From Methylophilus aquaticus (lineage in GTDB: Bacteria; Pseudomonadota; Gammaproteobacteria; Burkholderiales; Methylophilaceae), in NCBI RefSeq assembly GCF_030769565.1, contig NZ_JAVCAP010000020.1, forward strand, positions 62,001 through 126,000: a DNA stretch of 64,000 nucleotides. Reading direction: 5' to 3'. A program made the position numbers and the translations under genes. Shown here one piece after another: positions 53,941 to 63,193 of the stretch. The stretch's first letter is position 1; the number at the start of each line of letters is the position of its first letter. The notes below the pieces were generated by a model that was not told where the DNA came from, did no database searches, and saw nothing but the letters and a program-made list of their open reading frames with translations.

Positions 53941-54246
53941 TCAAGGCGATGGTGGATGAGCGGCCCGCAACGATTGCAATTGAGACTTCAATCGTTCTAT
54001 GGCCAGCTGCCGCTCCTCTGCATCGACAAAACCATCATGATTGGTGTCCAAGTGTTCAAACTGTTGCTCAATCAGACGTACGCGGGCTGCTTTAAATTCC
54101 TCAAAACTCAGTTTACCATCACCGTCCGCATCCGCTTTGAGTGTCGCCGTATCCACCGACTGCGGAAGTCCGTCAGGATCAACGGGCGCTTCAGCGTGTA
54201 ATCCTGAACTGGCCATCATGAGTCCTATCCATAATAACAAGCGCAT
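53941..54246 (-). CDS. Exported EF-hand calcium-binding protein
   Basis: This approximately 101-residue protein has a signal peptide (MRLLLWIGLMMASSGLHA) and two EF-hand loops: DADGDGKLSFEE and DTNHDGFVDAEE, both with the expected Asp at positions 1, 3 and 5 and Glu at 12. It should be periplasmic. The start at 54246 has GGGGGA just upstream; a longer in-frame start at 54264 is less likely. Function unknown. A single-EF-hand relative lies at 62770-63102. Confidence 0.85.
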   Translation of the reverse strand: MRLLLWIGLMMASSGLHAEAPVDPDGLPQSVDTATLKADADGDGKLSFEEFKAARVRLIEQQFEHLDTNHDGFVDAEERQLAIERLKSQLQSLRAAHPPSP

Positions 54247-54367
54247 GCATTCCCCCATCCCCATAAATACTGCGTCATGGCTACTAACCTGCTATCCAGA
54301 GCTATCGCCAACAGGCCTGAGCTTTTATAATTCAAGATAATACACAGATTGTGATAAAAAAACCGCT

Positions 54368-55210
54368 ATGCTCAGTTACCGACACGCCTTTCACGCCGGC
54401 AATCATGCCGACGTTCTCAAACACTGGATTTACAGCCTGGTACTCGACTACTTTAACCAGAAAGACAAACCTTACTGGGTCATGGACACCCATGCAGGCG
54501 CAGGTGTTTACCAGCTGGAATCCGCCATGGCGCACAAAACGGCAGAGTATCGTGAAGGCATCGCCAGACTGCAACAAGCCACAGACAGACCGCAGACGTT
54601 TGCTATTTACATGCAGGCAGTGCAGGCGTTACATCATAAGATTTCACCTCAGGTATACCCTGGCTCGCCTGCGATTGCCATGCATTTTTTACGTGACTCG
54701 GACAAGCTGCGTTTATTTGAACTGCATCCTGCCGACCACGCCCTGCTCACAGAATATGTCGCCCCCTTTAAAAGACAGGTGCAGGTCGCGATGAAAGACG
54801 GTTTTGAAGGCATTAAAGCTTGCCTGCCGCCGCCAACCAAACGCGGTGTGGTGCTGATAGATCCGCCTTATGAATTGAAAGAAGATTACCAGCGGGTAGT
54901 CGATTGCATTAAAGAGAGCCTGAAGCGCTTTGCCACCGGCACTTATCTGGTGTGGTACCCGCTATTGCAACGCCCGGAGCCTGCGCTGATGATAGAAAAA
55001 TTGCAGGCACTCAACACCGATTATGTACATGTGACGTTGCACGTCAGCCAGCCCGGCGCAGATGGATTTGGCATGTTTGGCAGCGGCATGCTGATCCTGA
55101 ATCCACCCTGGACGCTGGCAAACCAGATTGAACCCTGTTTGCCATGGCTGGCCAGCACACTGGCGCAAGATGCATCCGCCAACGCGCAAATGCAAGTACG
55201 CATCCGCTAA
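54368..55210 (+). CDS. rlmJ: 23S rRNA (adenine-2030-N6) methyltransferase
   Basis: This 280-residue RlmJ begins MLSYRHAFHAGNHADVLKHW, the hallmark of the family. It contains DTHAGAGVYQL (SAM motif I) and the catalytic DPPY (VVLIDPPYELKEDYQR). It methylates A2030 of 23S rRNA. It is transcribed towards the DUF2914-like gene, whose stop lies 4 bp away with no hairpin between. Confidence 0.96.
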   Translation: MLSYRHAFHAGNHADVLKHWIYSLVLDYFNQKDKPYWVMDTHAGAGVYQLESAMAHKTAEYREGIARLQQATDRPQTFAIYMQAVQALHHKISPQVYPGSPAIAMHFLRDSDKLRLFELHPADHALLTEYVAPFKRQVQVAMKDGFEGIKACLPPPTKRGVVLIDPPYELKEDYQRVVDCIKESLKRFATGTYLVWYPLLQRPEPALMIEKLQALNTDYVHVTLHVSQPGADGFGMFGSGMLILNPPWTLANQIEPCLPWLASTLAQDASANAQMQVRIR

Positions 55211-55213
55211 GCC

Positions 55214-56347
55214 TCAGTAACGCACCCGCACTTGCCTGTCTGTAGCCGCAGGCTGCGGGTTGATAGTCACCGTAAACTGGTTAATCGCAATGGTTTGGCC
55301 AGTTTCATTCTGGATACGTACCCGCCATTTGCCACTGGAAAGATTGCTTTTATACGTGTAACCGCGATAGCCGCCGTCGCGCCCGCCCGCCAGCTGGAAA
55401 CCCGGCGCACCATAACTGACCCAGTGCTTGCCCTCGAACTTCTCCCAATTGTGCAATAAGCGGGTATGTAATCCTTTAGGCGCAAACACGGCTGAAAAGC
55501 AGACCAGCCGTTCACCAGGCACGAGCACCAGCTGATCACTGTCAATGCGCCAGAAACGCCACCATGGTGACTTTTCCAATGTGAGCCAATACCCTTGAGG
55601 TGTTTTTTCCACCGCATAAGCGACCACCACCGCCTGCTTCACCAGCGGCACCGGCGGAATCATATCAAACCTGTAAGCAAGCATCAGTAAGGCACCAATA
55701 AGCCAGACCGGCCAGATACTGCCACTATGCCTGGGCGCATGCCTATACAAGGCATAGCTTGCCAGCACGCCTACGGTAGTACTCAGGTAAAACCATACGG
55801 CATGCACACTGCCCAGCAAATAAGGAAAAGCAAAGTTAAAAAACAGGATACTGCACAAGCCAAACATGCTCCAGCACAATGTCAGCCTGCGATATTCACT
55901 TTCCAGAAACTCGTTGGCAATCAACATAATGCCCAATACAAGTGTGATTAACCATGCCATGCCATCACTGGAACTTTTGAAATAGAGGATAAACAGCGCA
56001 CTCAGCAAACTGCCAAACAAAAACTGCAATATCCAATAGGGCCAATCGTGGATGGGCCATCCAGCCATTTTTTGATCTAGCCAGCGCCAGCGCCCCAGCG
56101 CCAATCGGCAACGCAAGCACCATTCGGCCGGCGTGGCGAGCTGGTGCATGATCCAGCCAGCCACAGTCACATAGACCGCAAAAATAGCGATATCACTCAT
56201 ATTGACCTGATGGCCAATCGTGATCGCATCCCACACAAAGCCACCGATAAAAAACAGGATTGGTAGTGAGAGTTTGGCGCGTTTTACTAACCATTTTAAA
56301 AATGCCTGAACGCCGGTGAATACTGAAAATTGTAATTCGTCTGTCAT
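55214..56347 (-). CDS. Membrane protein with C-terminal DUF2914-like domain
   Basis: This approximately 377-residue protein has about eight hydrophobic segments in the first ~240 residues. The C-terminal soluble domain resembles DUF2914 (KHWVSYGAPGFQLAGGRDGG, YRGYTYKSNLSSGKWRVRIQ, ETGQTIAINQFTV). Function is unknown. I chose the ATG at 56347 (MTDELQFSVF) because the ~50 residues before it lack the character of coding sequence, although the frame stays open to 56500. It is divergent from the hybrid kinase gene. Confidence 0.75.
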   Translation of the reverse strand: MTDELQFSVFTGVQAFLKWLVKRAKLSLPILFFIGGFVWDAITIGHQVNMSDIAIFAVYVTVAGWIMHQLATPAEWCLRCRLALGRWRWLDQKMAGWPIHDWPYWILQFLFGSLLSALFILYFKSSSDGMAWLITLVLGIMLIANEFLESEYRRLTLCWSMFGLCSILFFNFAFPYLLGSVHAVWFYLSTTVGVLASYALYRHAPRHSGSIWPVWLIGALLMLAYRFDMIPPVPLVKQAVVVAYAVEKTPQGYWLTLEKSPWWRFWRIDSDQLVLVPGERLVCFSAVFAPKGLHTRLLHNWEKFEGKHWVSYGAPGFQLAGGRDGGYRGYTYKSNLSSGKWRVRIQNETGQTIAINQFTVTINPQPAATDRQVRVRY

Positions 56348-56553
56348 AACTGTTGAAAAGGCCTTTCGTACAGGATTGGCATTTTTATCATACTCGCCAC
56401 AAGCTGTGTATATTTGCTGCAATTGAGCCCAAAACTTCCTTTGATTATCCCCCCCCTGCCTGCTACACTGAAAAATTATGATAGGTAAGCCATCATACAA
56501 TTATGGTTTTCCACCAATCTTTAAAAATCACCTAAAAAAATGCCAGAACAACC

Positions 56554-58752
56554 ATGTTACGTGAATCGCTGGAACGTATAAAACGTAAAATTTCGGACAT
56601 CAAGTCTGTCAGTAACGAGACTGAACAAGCACTGTTTCGGGTGACTTTTGTCAGCTTTATCACTGTTTACCTGTTGCTCAATCATAGTAATTTCGAGCCG
56701 GTAGCGCTCTGTTTGTTGTATCTATGTTGTGGTTTTATCATGTTGAGCAACATTTTGCGCAACCCAGAAAAGAATGAAAAAAGACAATGGATTGCACTGG
56801 TGATGGACCTCACGGCAACATCGCTTGAGCAGATGATTAGCGGCACGATGGCAGGGATTTTTATCGGAATTTATCTGTGGCTGATTATGGGCTATGGCTT
56901 GCGTTATGGCACAAAATTTTTCAAAGGCTCCTACCTGTTGAGTTTAGCCGGCTTTGCCGCCACTCTCTACTTCAACCCGTACTGGAATAATCACCAGCAT
57001 CTGGCCTATGGCTTTTTACTGACACTGATCCTGATTCCGCTGCATACCATGCGTTTGCAAATAAATCTGGAACAAGCCACCAAGCGTGCCGATTTGGCGA
57101 ACGAAGCCAAAACCAACTTTTTATCCAATATTAGCCATGAAATGCGTACGCCGCTCAATGGCATTATAGGTGCGAGCGAGCTGCTCACACACACCAGACT
57201 GGATAAAAAACAGGAGGAATTGCTGAGCATGTCTGTAGCCTCGGCCAGCAGCCTGAAAAAACTCATCAATGATGTGCTAGATATCAGCAAGATTGAAAAA
57301 GGCAAAATTGATCTGGAGATTGCACCCTTTTACATGCCGGAGTTGTTACAGCACCTGCAACTTCTGTTTCAGCTGGAGGTTGAACGTAAACGCCTGTGGT
57401 TGCGTTTTCATGTTGAAAAAGAAGTCGAAAAGTACTATTTAGGTAGCGTACAACATATTGAGCAGGTCCTGATGAACCTGCTGGCCAATGCCATTAAGTT
57501 TACACAACACGGTGGTGTAGATGTCTATGTCAGCGCCAATCAGCATTTTGCCAATATGAGTATGCTTAACTTTCGCATTCGCGACACGGGCATAGGTATC
57601 AAGGCAGATGCGCTGCCACATATTTTTGACAGTTTTACTCAAGCTGACAGCAGCATCTCTAAACGGTATGGTGGAACAGGCCTCGGCACAACGATTGCCA
57701 AAGAGCTGATCGAGTTGATGGGCGGACATATCCAGGTCTATAGCGAGGAAGAGTCTGGCACAACCTTTGAGGTGACTCTGCCGCTCAGCCATAGCTTACA
57801 ACCGGCACAGGTTACTGAAAAAACTGCGGATGTTTCTACGCCTTCCGGCAATGTTGTTTCGCTGAGCAGCCATAATAAGTTTCGTAAAAAAACACGTGTG
57901 CTCATTGCCGATGACAATGTGGTCAACCGGTTAATTCTGGCGGAAACTTTACAAAGGCAGCACTGCATCGTCAAAGCAGTTGAAAGCGGGGATGCCGCAC
58001 TCGACATTCTGGAACACAACAGATTCGACTTGATGATTCTGGATTACAACATGCCGGAAATGAGTGGACTGGAGGTCTTCAATATTTATCATGCATTGCC
58101 TGGCAGCCAGCCTTTGCGGACCGTCATTCTGACGGCAGATGCCACCAAAGCGACTCAAGAACGCTGCTTGCGCGCGGGTGTATTTGAAGTACTCACTAAA
58201 CCAGTCATTTCCAGACAGATTCAAACCTTGCTTGAGAAGGTCACAAAAGACATAGAGGCGGCACAAACTCATCCGGTGCCTACGCATGGCAAGCGTATGC
58301 AAAAGCGGCCAGATAAAATTGATACGACGCATTCTCCGGCCGAGACTAAACCAGACGCGGCCAGACTGAACATTGCACCAATCAACGAACCGTTACTCGA
58401 CATGGATCGCCTGGAGCATCTGTTGAAACTGGGTGGCGGCGAGCCTTTTGTTTACCGACTGATTTCCGAATTCATTGAAACAACCGATGACTTGATTCGC
58501 GTACTTGGCACCCAATGCATAGACCTCAATTTTGATGAAGTGCACCAACTGGCGCATACACTGGCTGGTGAGTCAGCCAATATGGGATTGATGCCACTCA
58601 GTAAGCGCAGTCGGCAATTAATGGGGTTAAAAATGGATGATGCCCAGATTATCTCAAGTCTTTACCAAGCCGTTGCTGAGGCCTATGAAGAAACACGTAC
58701 GCAATTACAACAATATCGTAGCAAGCTGTCTGCAAAACGTGCTAACAAGTAA
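56554..58752 (+). CDS. rpfC: RpfC-like hybrid sensor histidine kinase
   Basis: This 732-residue protein has an N-terminal sensor with about five membrane helices (~30-170), a HisKA domain with NISHEMRTPLNGIIGASELL (phospho-His near 195), and a HATPase with NLLANAIKFTQHGG and YGGTGLGTTIAKELI. A receiver follows (~450-570) with ADDN and LMILDYNMPEMSG (phospho-Asp near 497), then an Hpt domain with HQLAHTLAGESANMG (His near 668). This is the RpfC order for sensing diffusible signal factor. It is convergent with an RpfF-like gene. The usual partner RpfG is not in the window. Confidence 0.9.
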   Translation: MLRESLERIKRKISDIKSVSNETEQALFRVTFVSFITVYLLLNHSNFEPVALCLLYLCCGFIMLSNILRNPEKNEKRQWIALVMDLTATSLEQMISGTMAGIFIGIYLWLIMGYGLRYGTKFFKGSYLLSLAGFAATLYFNPYWNNHQHLAYGFLLTLILIPLHTMRLQINLEQATKRADLANEAKTNFLSNISHEMRTPLNGIIGASELLTHTRLDKKQEELLSMSVASASSLKKLINDVLDISKIEKGKIDLEIAPFYMPELLQHLQLLFQLEVERKRLWLRFHVEKEVEKYYLGSVQHIEQVLMNLLANAIKFTQHGGVDVYVSANQHFANMSMLNFRIRDTGIGIKADALPHIFDSFTQADSSISKRYGGTGLGTTIAKELIELMGGHIQVYSEEESGTTFEVTLPLSHSLQPAQVTEKTADVSTPSGNVVSLSSHNKFRKKTRVLIADDNVVNRLILAETLQRQHCIVKAVESGDAALDILEHNRFDLMILDYNMPEMSGLEVFNIYHALPGSQPLRTVILTADATKATQERCLRAGVFEVLTKPVISRQIQTLLEKVTKDIEAAQTHPVPTHGKRMQKRPDKIDTTHSPAETKPDAARLNIAPINEPLLDMDRLEHLLKLGGGEPFVYRLISEFIETTDDLIRVLGTQCIDLNFDEVHQLAHTLAGESANMGLMPLSKRSRQLMGLKMDDAQIISSLYQAVAEAYEETRTQLQQYRSKLSAKRANK

Positions 58753-58787
58753 TCTGGTGCATATCCACCCTCGACATCACATATCGG

Positions 58788-59753
58788 TCACAGATTCACC
58801 GCCTGATGCGAGACAGTCATGGTATCAGCACTCTGCTCAGCCAGCGATTGCTGCGCCGAAGCATCTGCTGCAAACAGTCTAGCTTGCGCACGATAGAAGC
58901 GATCCATCACCTTCAGATCACGCGGATTCAGGCTTAACGCATTTTCCACCCAAATCGCCACGATGGACGCCAGCTCATCATAAGTCAGAGGATACACATG
59001 GGCTTTCGCACGCTGTGCGGCGAGAAAGCCTTCCGCCCGCTTGCTGTTTTTATGGATATATTCATCGACAGCCGCTTCGCCTTCGCCTTCATCAACCACA
59101 ATATCAATGATCCCAAGCGCCTGACACTCTTCCGCCGTATACCGTTCGCATCCCATAATCATTTTGTCCGCTACCGCCATGCCCGCCTTGCGGGCAATCA
59201 GACTGTATGCACCCATCCCTGGAATCATGTTAAAAAACATTTCCGGAAAACAAAACACGGCCTGACGCTCGGCAATCAGCACATCACTCGTCAGTGCAGC
59301 CTCTATACCCGCGCCCAGTGTTTCGCCTTGTAACAGGCTGATTTTGGTCACGTGATCCAGGTTAAAGCGAAACGCGCGCTGTGCAACCACATCGATACTT
59401 AGCTTGGCATAAGCCTCGAGTTCAGCACGGTCTCTGCGCCGGATCGCAGCCACCATTTTCTGCAAGTCGCCACCCATATTGAAATAACCGGGGGTTGCGG
59501 ATGCAAAGACAGAGTAGCGGATAGGCATTGCCTGGCGATTGACCTGCACATAGCCACCGCTGCGGGTAATATCTTCGTGGTGTGCATAAAGTTGCGCCAA
59601 CAAAGCGTGGTTAATACAAGGAATACGTTCCGGCTGATAGAGCCTGGTCCATAAGGCCTGCTGGTCTGGATTGAACTGACACAACACTTGACCATAATCC
59701 TTACTGGCTAATGACTGTTGGTGATGAATAAGTGATTGTTCAAACGGCTTCAT
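58788..59753 (-). CDS. rpfF: RpfF-like diffusible-signal-factor synthase
   Basis: This 321-residue crotonase-family enzyme makes cis-2-unsaturated fatty-acid signals from acyl-ACP. The two catalytic Glu residues that define RpfF fit: Glu151 in GAGIEAAL and Glu171 in FPEMFFNMIPGMGAYSLIAR, twenty residues apart as in Xanthomonas RpfF. The N-terminal block FASATPGYFNMGGDLQ also matches. It faces the RpfC-like kinase with a 35-bp gap, giving a synthase/sensor pair. An ordinary enoyl-CoA hydratase is less likely given the context. Confidence 0.92.
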   Translation of the reverse strand: MKPFEQSLIHHQQSLASKDYGQVLCQFNPDQQALWTRLYQPERIPCINHALLAQLYAHHEDITRSGGYVQVNRQAMPIRYSVFASATPGYFNMGGDLQKMVAAIRRRDRAELEAYAKLSIDVVAQRAFRFNLDHVTKISLLQGETLGAGIEAALTSDVLIAERQAVFCFPEMFFNMIPGMGAYSLIARKAGMAVADKMIMGCERYTAEECQALGIIDIVVDEGEGEAAVDEYIHKNSKRAEGFLAAQRAKAHVYPLTYDELASIVAIWVENALSLNPRDLKVMDRFYRAQARLFAADASAQQSLAEQSADTMTVSHQAVNL

Positions 59754-59948
59754 GGGCTTCTCCTTAAACGAGTGAGTAATAACGTCAATTAGAAGGCCTG
59801 CTTGCAGACCTTAGAGCTTGAGACATATACATGCATTACTGCCAATATGCATATGCTCACTGACTCATCATAAACAAAAGCCTGTGACAGGGTCAGCATC
59901 CATGGACAGGTTTTACATTCCTGTTGGCGGGGCTGCCACAAAAACAAC

Positions 59949-59970
59949 AAAGGGGGCAAATGCCCCCTTT
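59949..59970 (-). terminator. Terminator of acnB
   Basis: AAAGGGGGCA (59949-59958) and TGCCCCCTTT (59961-59970) form a 10-bp stem with a 2-base centre, 36 bp beyond the acnB stop. On the - strand it is followed by a U-rich stretch. The remaining sequence to rpfF shows no gene. Confidence 0.85.
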
Positions 59971-60005
59971 GATTGACGCTGATATCTAATCAGAAATTAA
60001 CGCAT

Positions 60006-62585
60006 TCAGACAGTTTCCGTGATCGGAATCACTTTCTTCACATTATCCAGTGAGCCTGCATATTGCGTCATCTGGTTAAAGTTCAGGTATTTATAGATCT
60101 CGGCACTGTTAGTGAGCTTGGTGCCTAATGTATCGAGATATTCCTGCATGGTCGGGATGCGGCCAAGTTTTGCACACACTGCAGCCAATTCGGCTGAGCC
60201 GAGATATACGCGTGCATCTTTACCCATACGGTTATCAAAGTTACGGGTCGAAGTCGAAAACACAGTGGCCTTGTCCGCCACACGCGCCTGGTTACCCATA
60301 CACAAGGAACACCCAGGGATTTCGGTACGTGCACCAGCCACACCAAACGTCGAATACACGCCTTCGGCACGCAGTTGCGCCTCATCCATCCGTGTCGGCG
60401 GGGCAATCCACAATCGGGCAGGAATACCACCCGCGCCTTCCAGTATCTTGCCTGCGGCACGATAATGGCCGATATTGGTCATGCAACTGCCAATAAACAC
60501 CTCGTCAATCTTGTCACCCACCACAGCGGACAAGGGCTTGATGTCATCCGGATCGTTGGGGCAAGCCACCAAGGGTTCTTTAATCTCGGCCAGATCAATT
60601 TCAATGACATGCGCATATTCAGCATCAGTGTCAGGTTGCAACAACTCTGGTTTCTCCAGCCAGGCTTTCATGCTGGCAATGCGACGCGCCAGCGTGCGCG
60701 CATCCGCGTAGCCGTTTTCAATCATGTTTTGCATGAGTACGATATTGGAATTAAGGAACTCAATGACCGGCTCTTTATTCAATAACACGGTACACCCATT
60801 GGCAGAGCGTTCGGCAGAGGCATCAGCCAGTTCAAAGGCCTGCTCCACTTTCAAATCTGGCAGGCCTTCAATTTCCAGTACACGGCCATTGAATACATTT
60901 TTCTTGCCTTGCTTGCCAACCGTCAACGTGCCCTCTTGAATGGCTGCATAGGGAATGGCGTTGACCAGATCGCGCAGGGTAATGCCCGGTTGCATTTCAC
61001 CTTTAAAGCGCACCAGTACCGATTCCGGCATATCCAGCGGCATCGCACCGGTGGCTGCGGCAAAAGCGACCAGACCGGAACCGGCAGGGAAGCTGATACC
61101 AATCGGGAAACGGGTATGCGAGTCACCACCGGTGCCGACGGTATCCGGCAAAATCATGCGGTTAAGCCAGGAGTGAATCACACCATCCCCGGCACGCAGA
61201 CTGACACCCCCACGACTGGACATAAACTCGGGCAAATCGTGTTGCAGCTTGATATCGACCGGTTTTGGATAGGCAGCGGTATGGCAGAAACTTTGCATCA
61301 CCAGATCGGCACTAAAGCCCAGGCAGGCCAGCTCTTTCAGTTCATCACGCGTCATGCCGCCGGTGGTGTCTTGCGAGCCGACAGTGGTCGCTTTGGGTTC
61401 ACAGTAGGTGCCAGGACGCACGCCCATGCCTTCAGGCAAGCCACAGGCGCGTCCCACCATTTTTTGTGCCAGTGTAAACCCCTTGCCGGAATCTTTGACA
61501 GGAATGGCTTTGATAAACACATCTGGCTCGGGCAAGCCCAGCGCCTTGCTGGCATTGGTGGTCAGGCCTCGGCCAATAATCAGGGGAATACGGCCCCCGG
61601 CGCGGACTTCATCCGCCAGAGTCACCGGATTCATTTCAAAGGTAGCCAAGATCTCGCCCGACTCTGACAAGACTTTGCCTGCAAACGGCTGGATGACGAT
61701 GACATCCCCGGTATTGAGCCCGGAGACGTCACACTGAATCGGCAAAGCACCAGAGTCTTCCGCCGTGTTAAAGAAAATAGGCGCAATTTTACTGCCAATC
61801 ACCACACCGCCCGTCCGCTTGTTAGGGATAAACGGAATATCATCGCCCATCCACCATTGCACGGAGTTAATCGCGGATTTGCGTGAAGAACCCGTACCCA
61901 CCACATCCCCCACATACGCCAGCGGCAAGCCTTTGGCCTTGAGCATTTCAATGGTTTTCAGGCCATCAGTCATGCGGTTAACCAGCATGGCTTTGGCATG
62001 CAACGGAATATCAGGACGGCTCCAGGCATCCTGTGCAGGACTCAGGTCATCGGTATTGGTTTCGCCGTCCAGCTTGAAAACGACCACCTTGATTTCGTCC
62101 TTGAGCGCTGGCTTGCTGGTGAACCATTCTGCCCTGGCCCAAGATTCCATCAATGCTTTGGCATGGGTATTCCCAGCTTTCATTTTGGCATCGACGTCGT
62201 GAAAAGCATCGAACATCAAAATTGTGGTGGACAAGGCTTTAACCGCATGCGCGGCCATTGGCGTATCGAGCAGCGCTACTAGGGCTTGTACGTTATATCC
62301 GCCCAACATGGTACCAAGTAATTCAACGGCTTTTTCAGCATTTATCAGGGGTGAACTGGCTTTGCCATTGGCGACATCCGCCAAAAAGGCAGCTTTGACA
62401 TAAGCGGCCTGATCAACGCCGGCTGGAATGCGGTTTTGCAGCAAGTCCAGCAACAGCGCTTCTTGTCCGGCCGGGGGCGATTTTAACAGTTCAACCAATG
62501 CGGCCACCTGTTCGGCATTCAGTGGCAAGGGTGGCAGGGTTTGCGCAGCGCGCTCTTTTACGTGGGTGTCGTATGCTTGTAACAT
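60006..62585 (-). CDS. acnB: Aconitate hydratase B
   Basis: This 859-residue AcnB has nearly the same length as the E. coli enzyme. It isomerises citrate to isocitrate in the TCA cycle. The N-terminal HEAT-like domain ([20 protein letters not shown]) and swivel domain precede the [4Fe-4S] core, whose Cys ligands lie in [14 protein letters not shown] and [11 protein letters not shown]. The class I fumarase at the window end is a further TCA enzyme close by. Confidence 0.98.
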   Translation of the reverse strand: MLQAYDTHVKERAAQTLPPLPLNAEQVAALVELLKSPPAGQEALLLDLLQNRIPAGVDQAAYVKAAFLADVANGKASSPLINAEKAVELLGTMLGGYNVQALVALLDTPMAAHAVKALSTTILMFDAFHDVDAKMKAGNTHAKALMESWARAEWFTSKPALKDEIKVVVFKLDGETNTDDLSPAQDAWSRPDIPLHAKAMLVNRMTDGLKTIEMLKAKGLPLAYVGDVVGTGSSRKSAINSVQWWMGDDIPFIPNKRTGGVVIGSKIAPIFFNTAEDSGALPIQCDVSGLNTGDVIVIQPFAGKVLSESGEILATFEMNPVTLADEVRAGGRIPLIIGRGLTTNASKALGLPEPDVFIKAIPVKDSGKGFTLAQKMVGRACGLPEGMGVRPGTYCEPKATTVGSQDTTGGMTRDELKELACLGFSADLVMQSFCHTAAYPKPVDIKLQHDLPEFMSSRGGVSLRAGDGVIHSWLNRMILPDTVGTGGDSHTRFPIGISFPAGSGLVAFAAATGAMPLDMPESVLVRFKGEMQPGITLRDLVNAIPYAAIQEGTLTVGKQGKKNVFNGRVLEIEGLPDLKVEQAFELADASAERSANGCTVLLNKEPVIEFLNSNIVLMQNMIENGYADARTLARRIASMKAWLEKPELLQPDTDAEYAHVIEIDLAEIKEPLVACPNDPDDIKPLSAVVGDKIDEVFIGSCMTNIGHYRAAGKILEGAGGIPARLWIAPPTRMDEAQLRAEGVYSTFGVAGARTEIPGCSLCMGNQARVADKATVFSTSTRNFDNRMGKDARVYLGSAELAAVCAKLGRIPTMQEYLDTLGTKLTNSAEIYKYLNFNQMTQYAGSLDNVKKVIPITETV

Positions 62586-62662
62586 GATGTAGGCTCTACC
62601 AATAAAACAAAGTCGGGATGAGGGCCAGACCAGTGATCTGACCGTGAGGTGTCTTTTAATTA

Positions 62663-62694
62663 ATTATAATGCAGTCCAATTGTGAGAGTGTTAA
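62663..62694 (-). promoter_or_regulatory. Possible acnB promoter
   Basis: On the - strand TATAAT (62668-62663) is a perfect -10 about 78 bp before acnB. The nearest -35-like hexamer, TTAACA (62694-62689), is 20 bp away, longer than ideal, so the pair is uncertain. Confidence 0.35.
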
Positions 62695-62769
62695 CTGCTT
62701 GTAACAATCTCGTTTTTGTTAAAAATCAGCAGCGCTGGCAGCATCAAAACAACACTCATGCTGATCCAG

Positions 62770-63102
62770 TTAGCGCACGCTGTCTCCATATAACTGCTTG
62801 GCAAACGGCGTGCTGCAGCTTTTTCCGCTGGCAGACGACTCCCATTTATCCAGTAATTCTTTCTCATATCCTTTGCCATGCTGCTTCTCGAGATAAGTAC
62901 GCACCTCAAACACATCGGCAAAGCCGTTATGATCGGTATCCATCATGGCTACCTGATCTTCCAGCGTGGGCCCGGCGTATTTGCCACTGCTGTCCGTAAA
63001 GTAATCCAGTGCCGATTCGGCCAAGGCGGACGTTGCAGCACACAACAGCCCTGCTGCCACAACCCAAAACCTAAACCAAGACATATACTTTTCTTTTATC
63101 AT
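62770..63102 (-). CDS. Exported single-EF-hand protein
   Basis: This approximately 110-residue protein has a signal peptide (SWFRFWVVAAGLLCAATSALA) and one clear EF-hand loop (DTDHNGFADVFE), followed by a helical tail with one Cys (GKSCSTPF). It is probably periplasmic. The start could be the ATG at 63102 (MIKEKYMSW) or 63084. Function unknown. It lies between fumarase and acnB on the same strand but not tightly enough to be clearly an operon. Confidence 0.75.
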   Translation of the reverse strand: MIKEKYMSWFRFWVVAAGLLCAATSALAESALDYFTDSSGKYAGPTLEDQVAMMDTDHNGFADVFEVRTYLEKQHGKGYEKELLDKWESSASGKSCSTPFAKQLYGDSVR

Positions 63103-63193
63103 ACCCAACCCCATTCTGACTCTAAGTAGTATGACGTAGTTTTAAGCAATTGGTGCGCAAACTCTGTGATATCACTCACACAAACGCCGCCAT

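Noticed and set aside
58788-59753. Plain enoyl-CoA hydratase of fatty-acid oxidation
   Set aside because: Glu spacing, N-terminal block and pairing with an RpfC-like kinase fit RpfF better.
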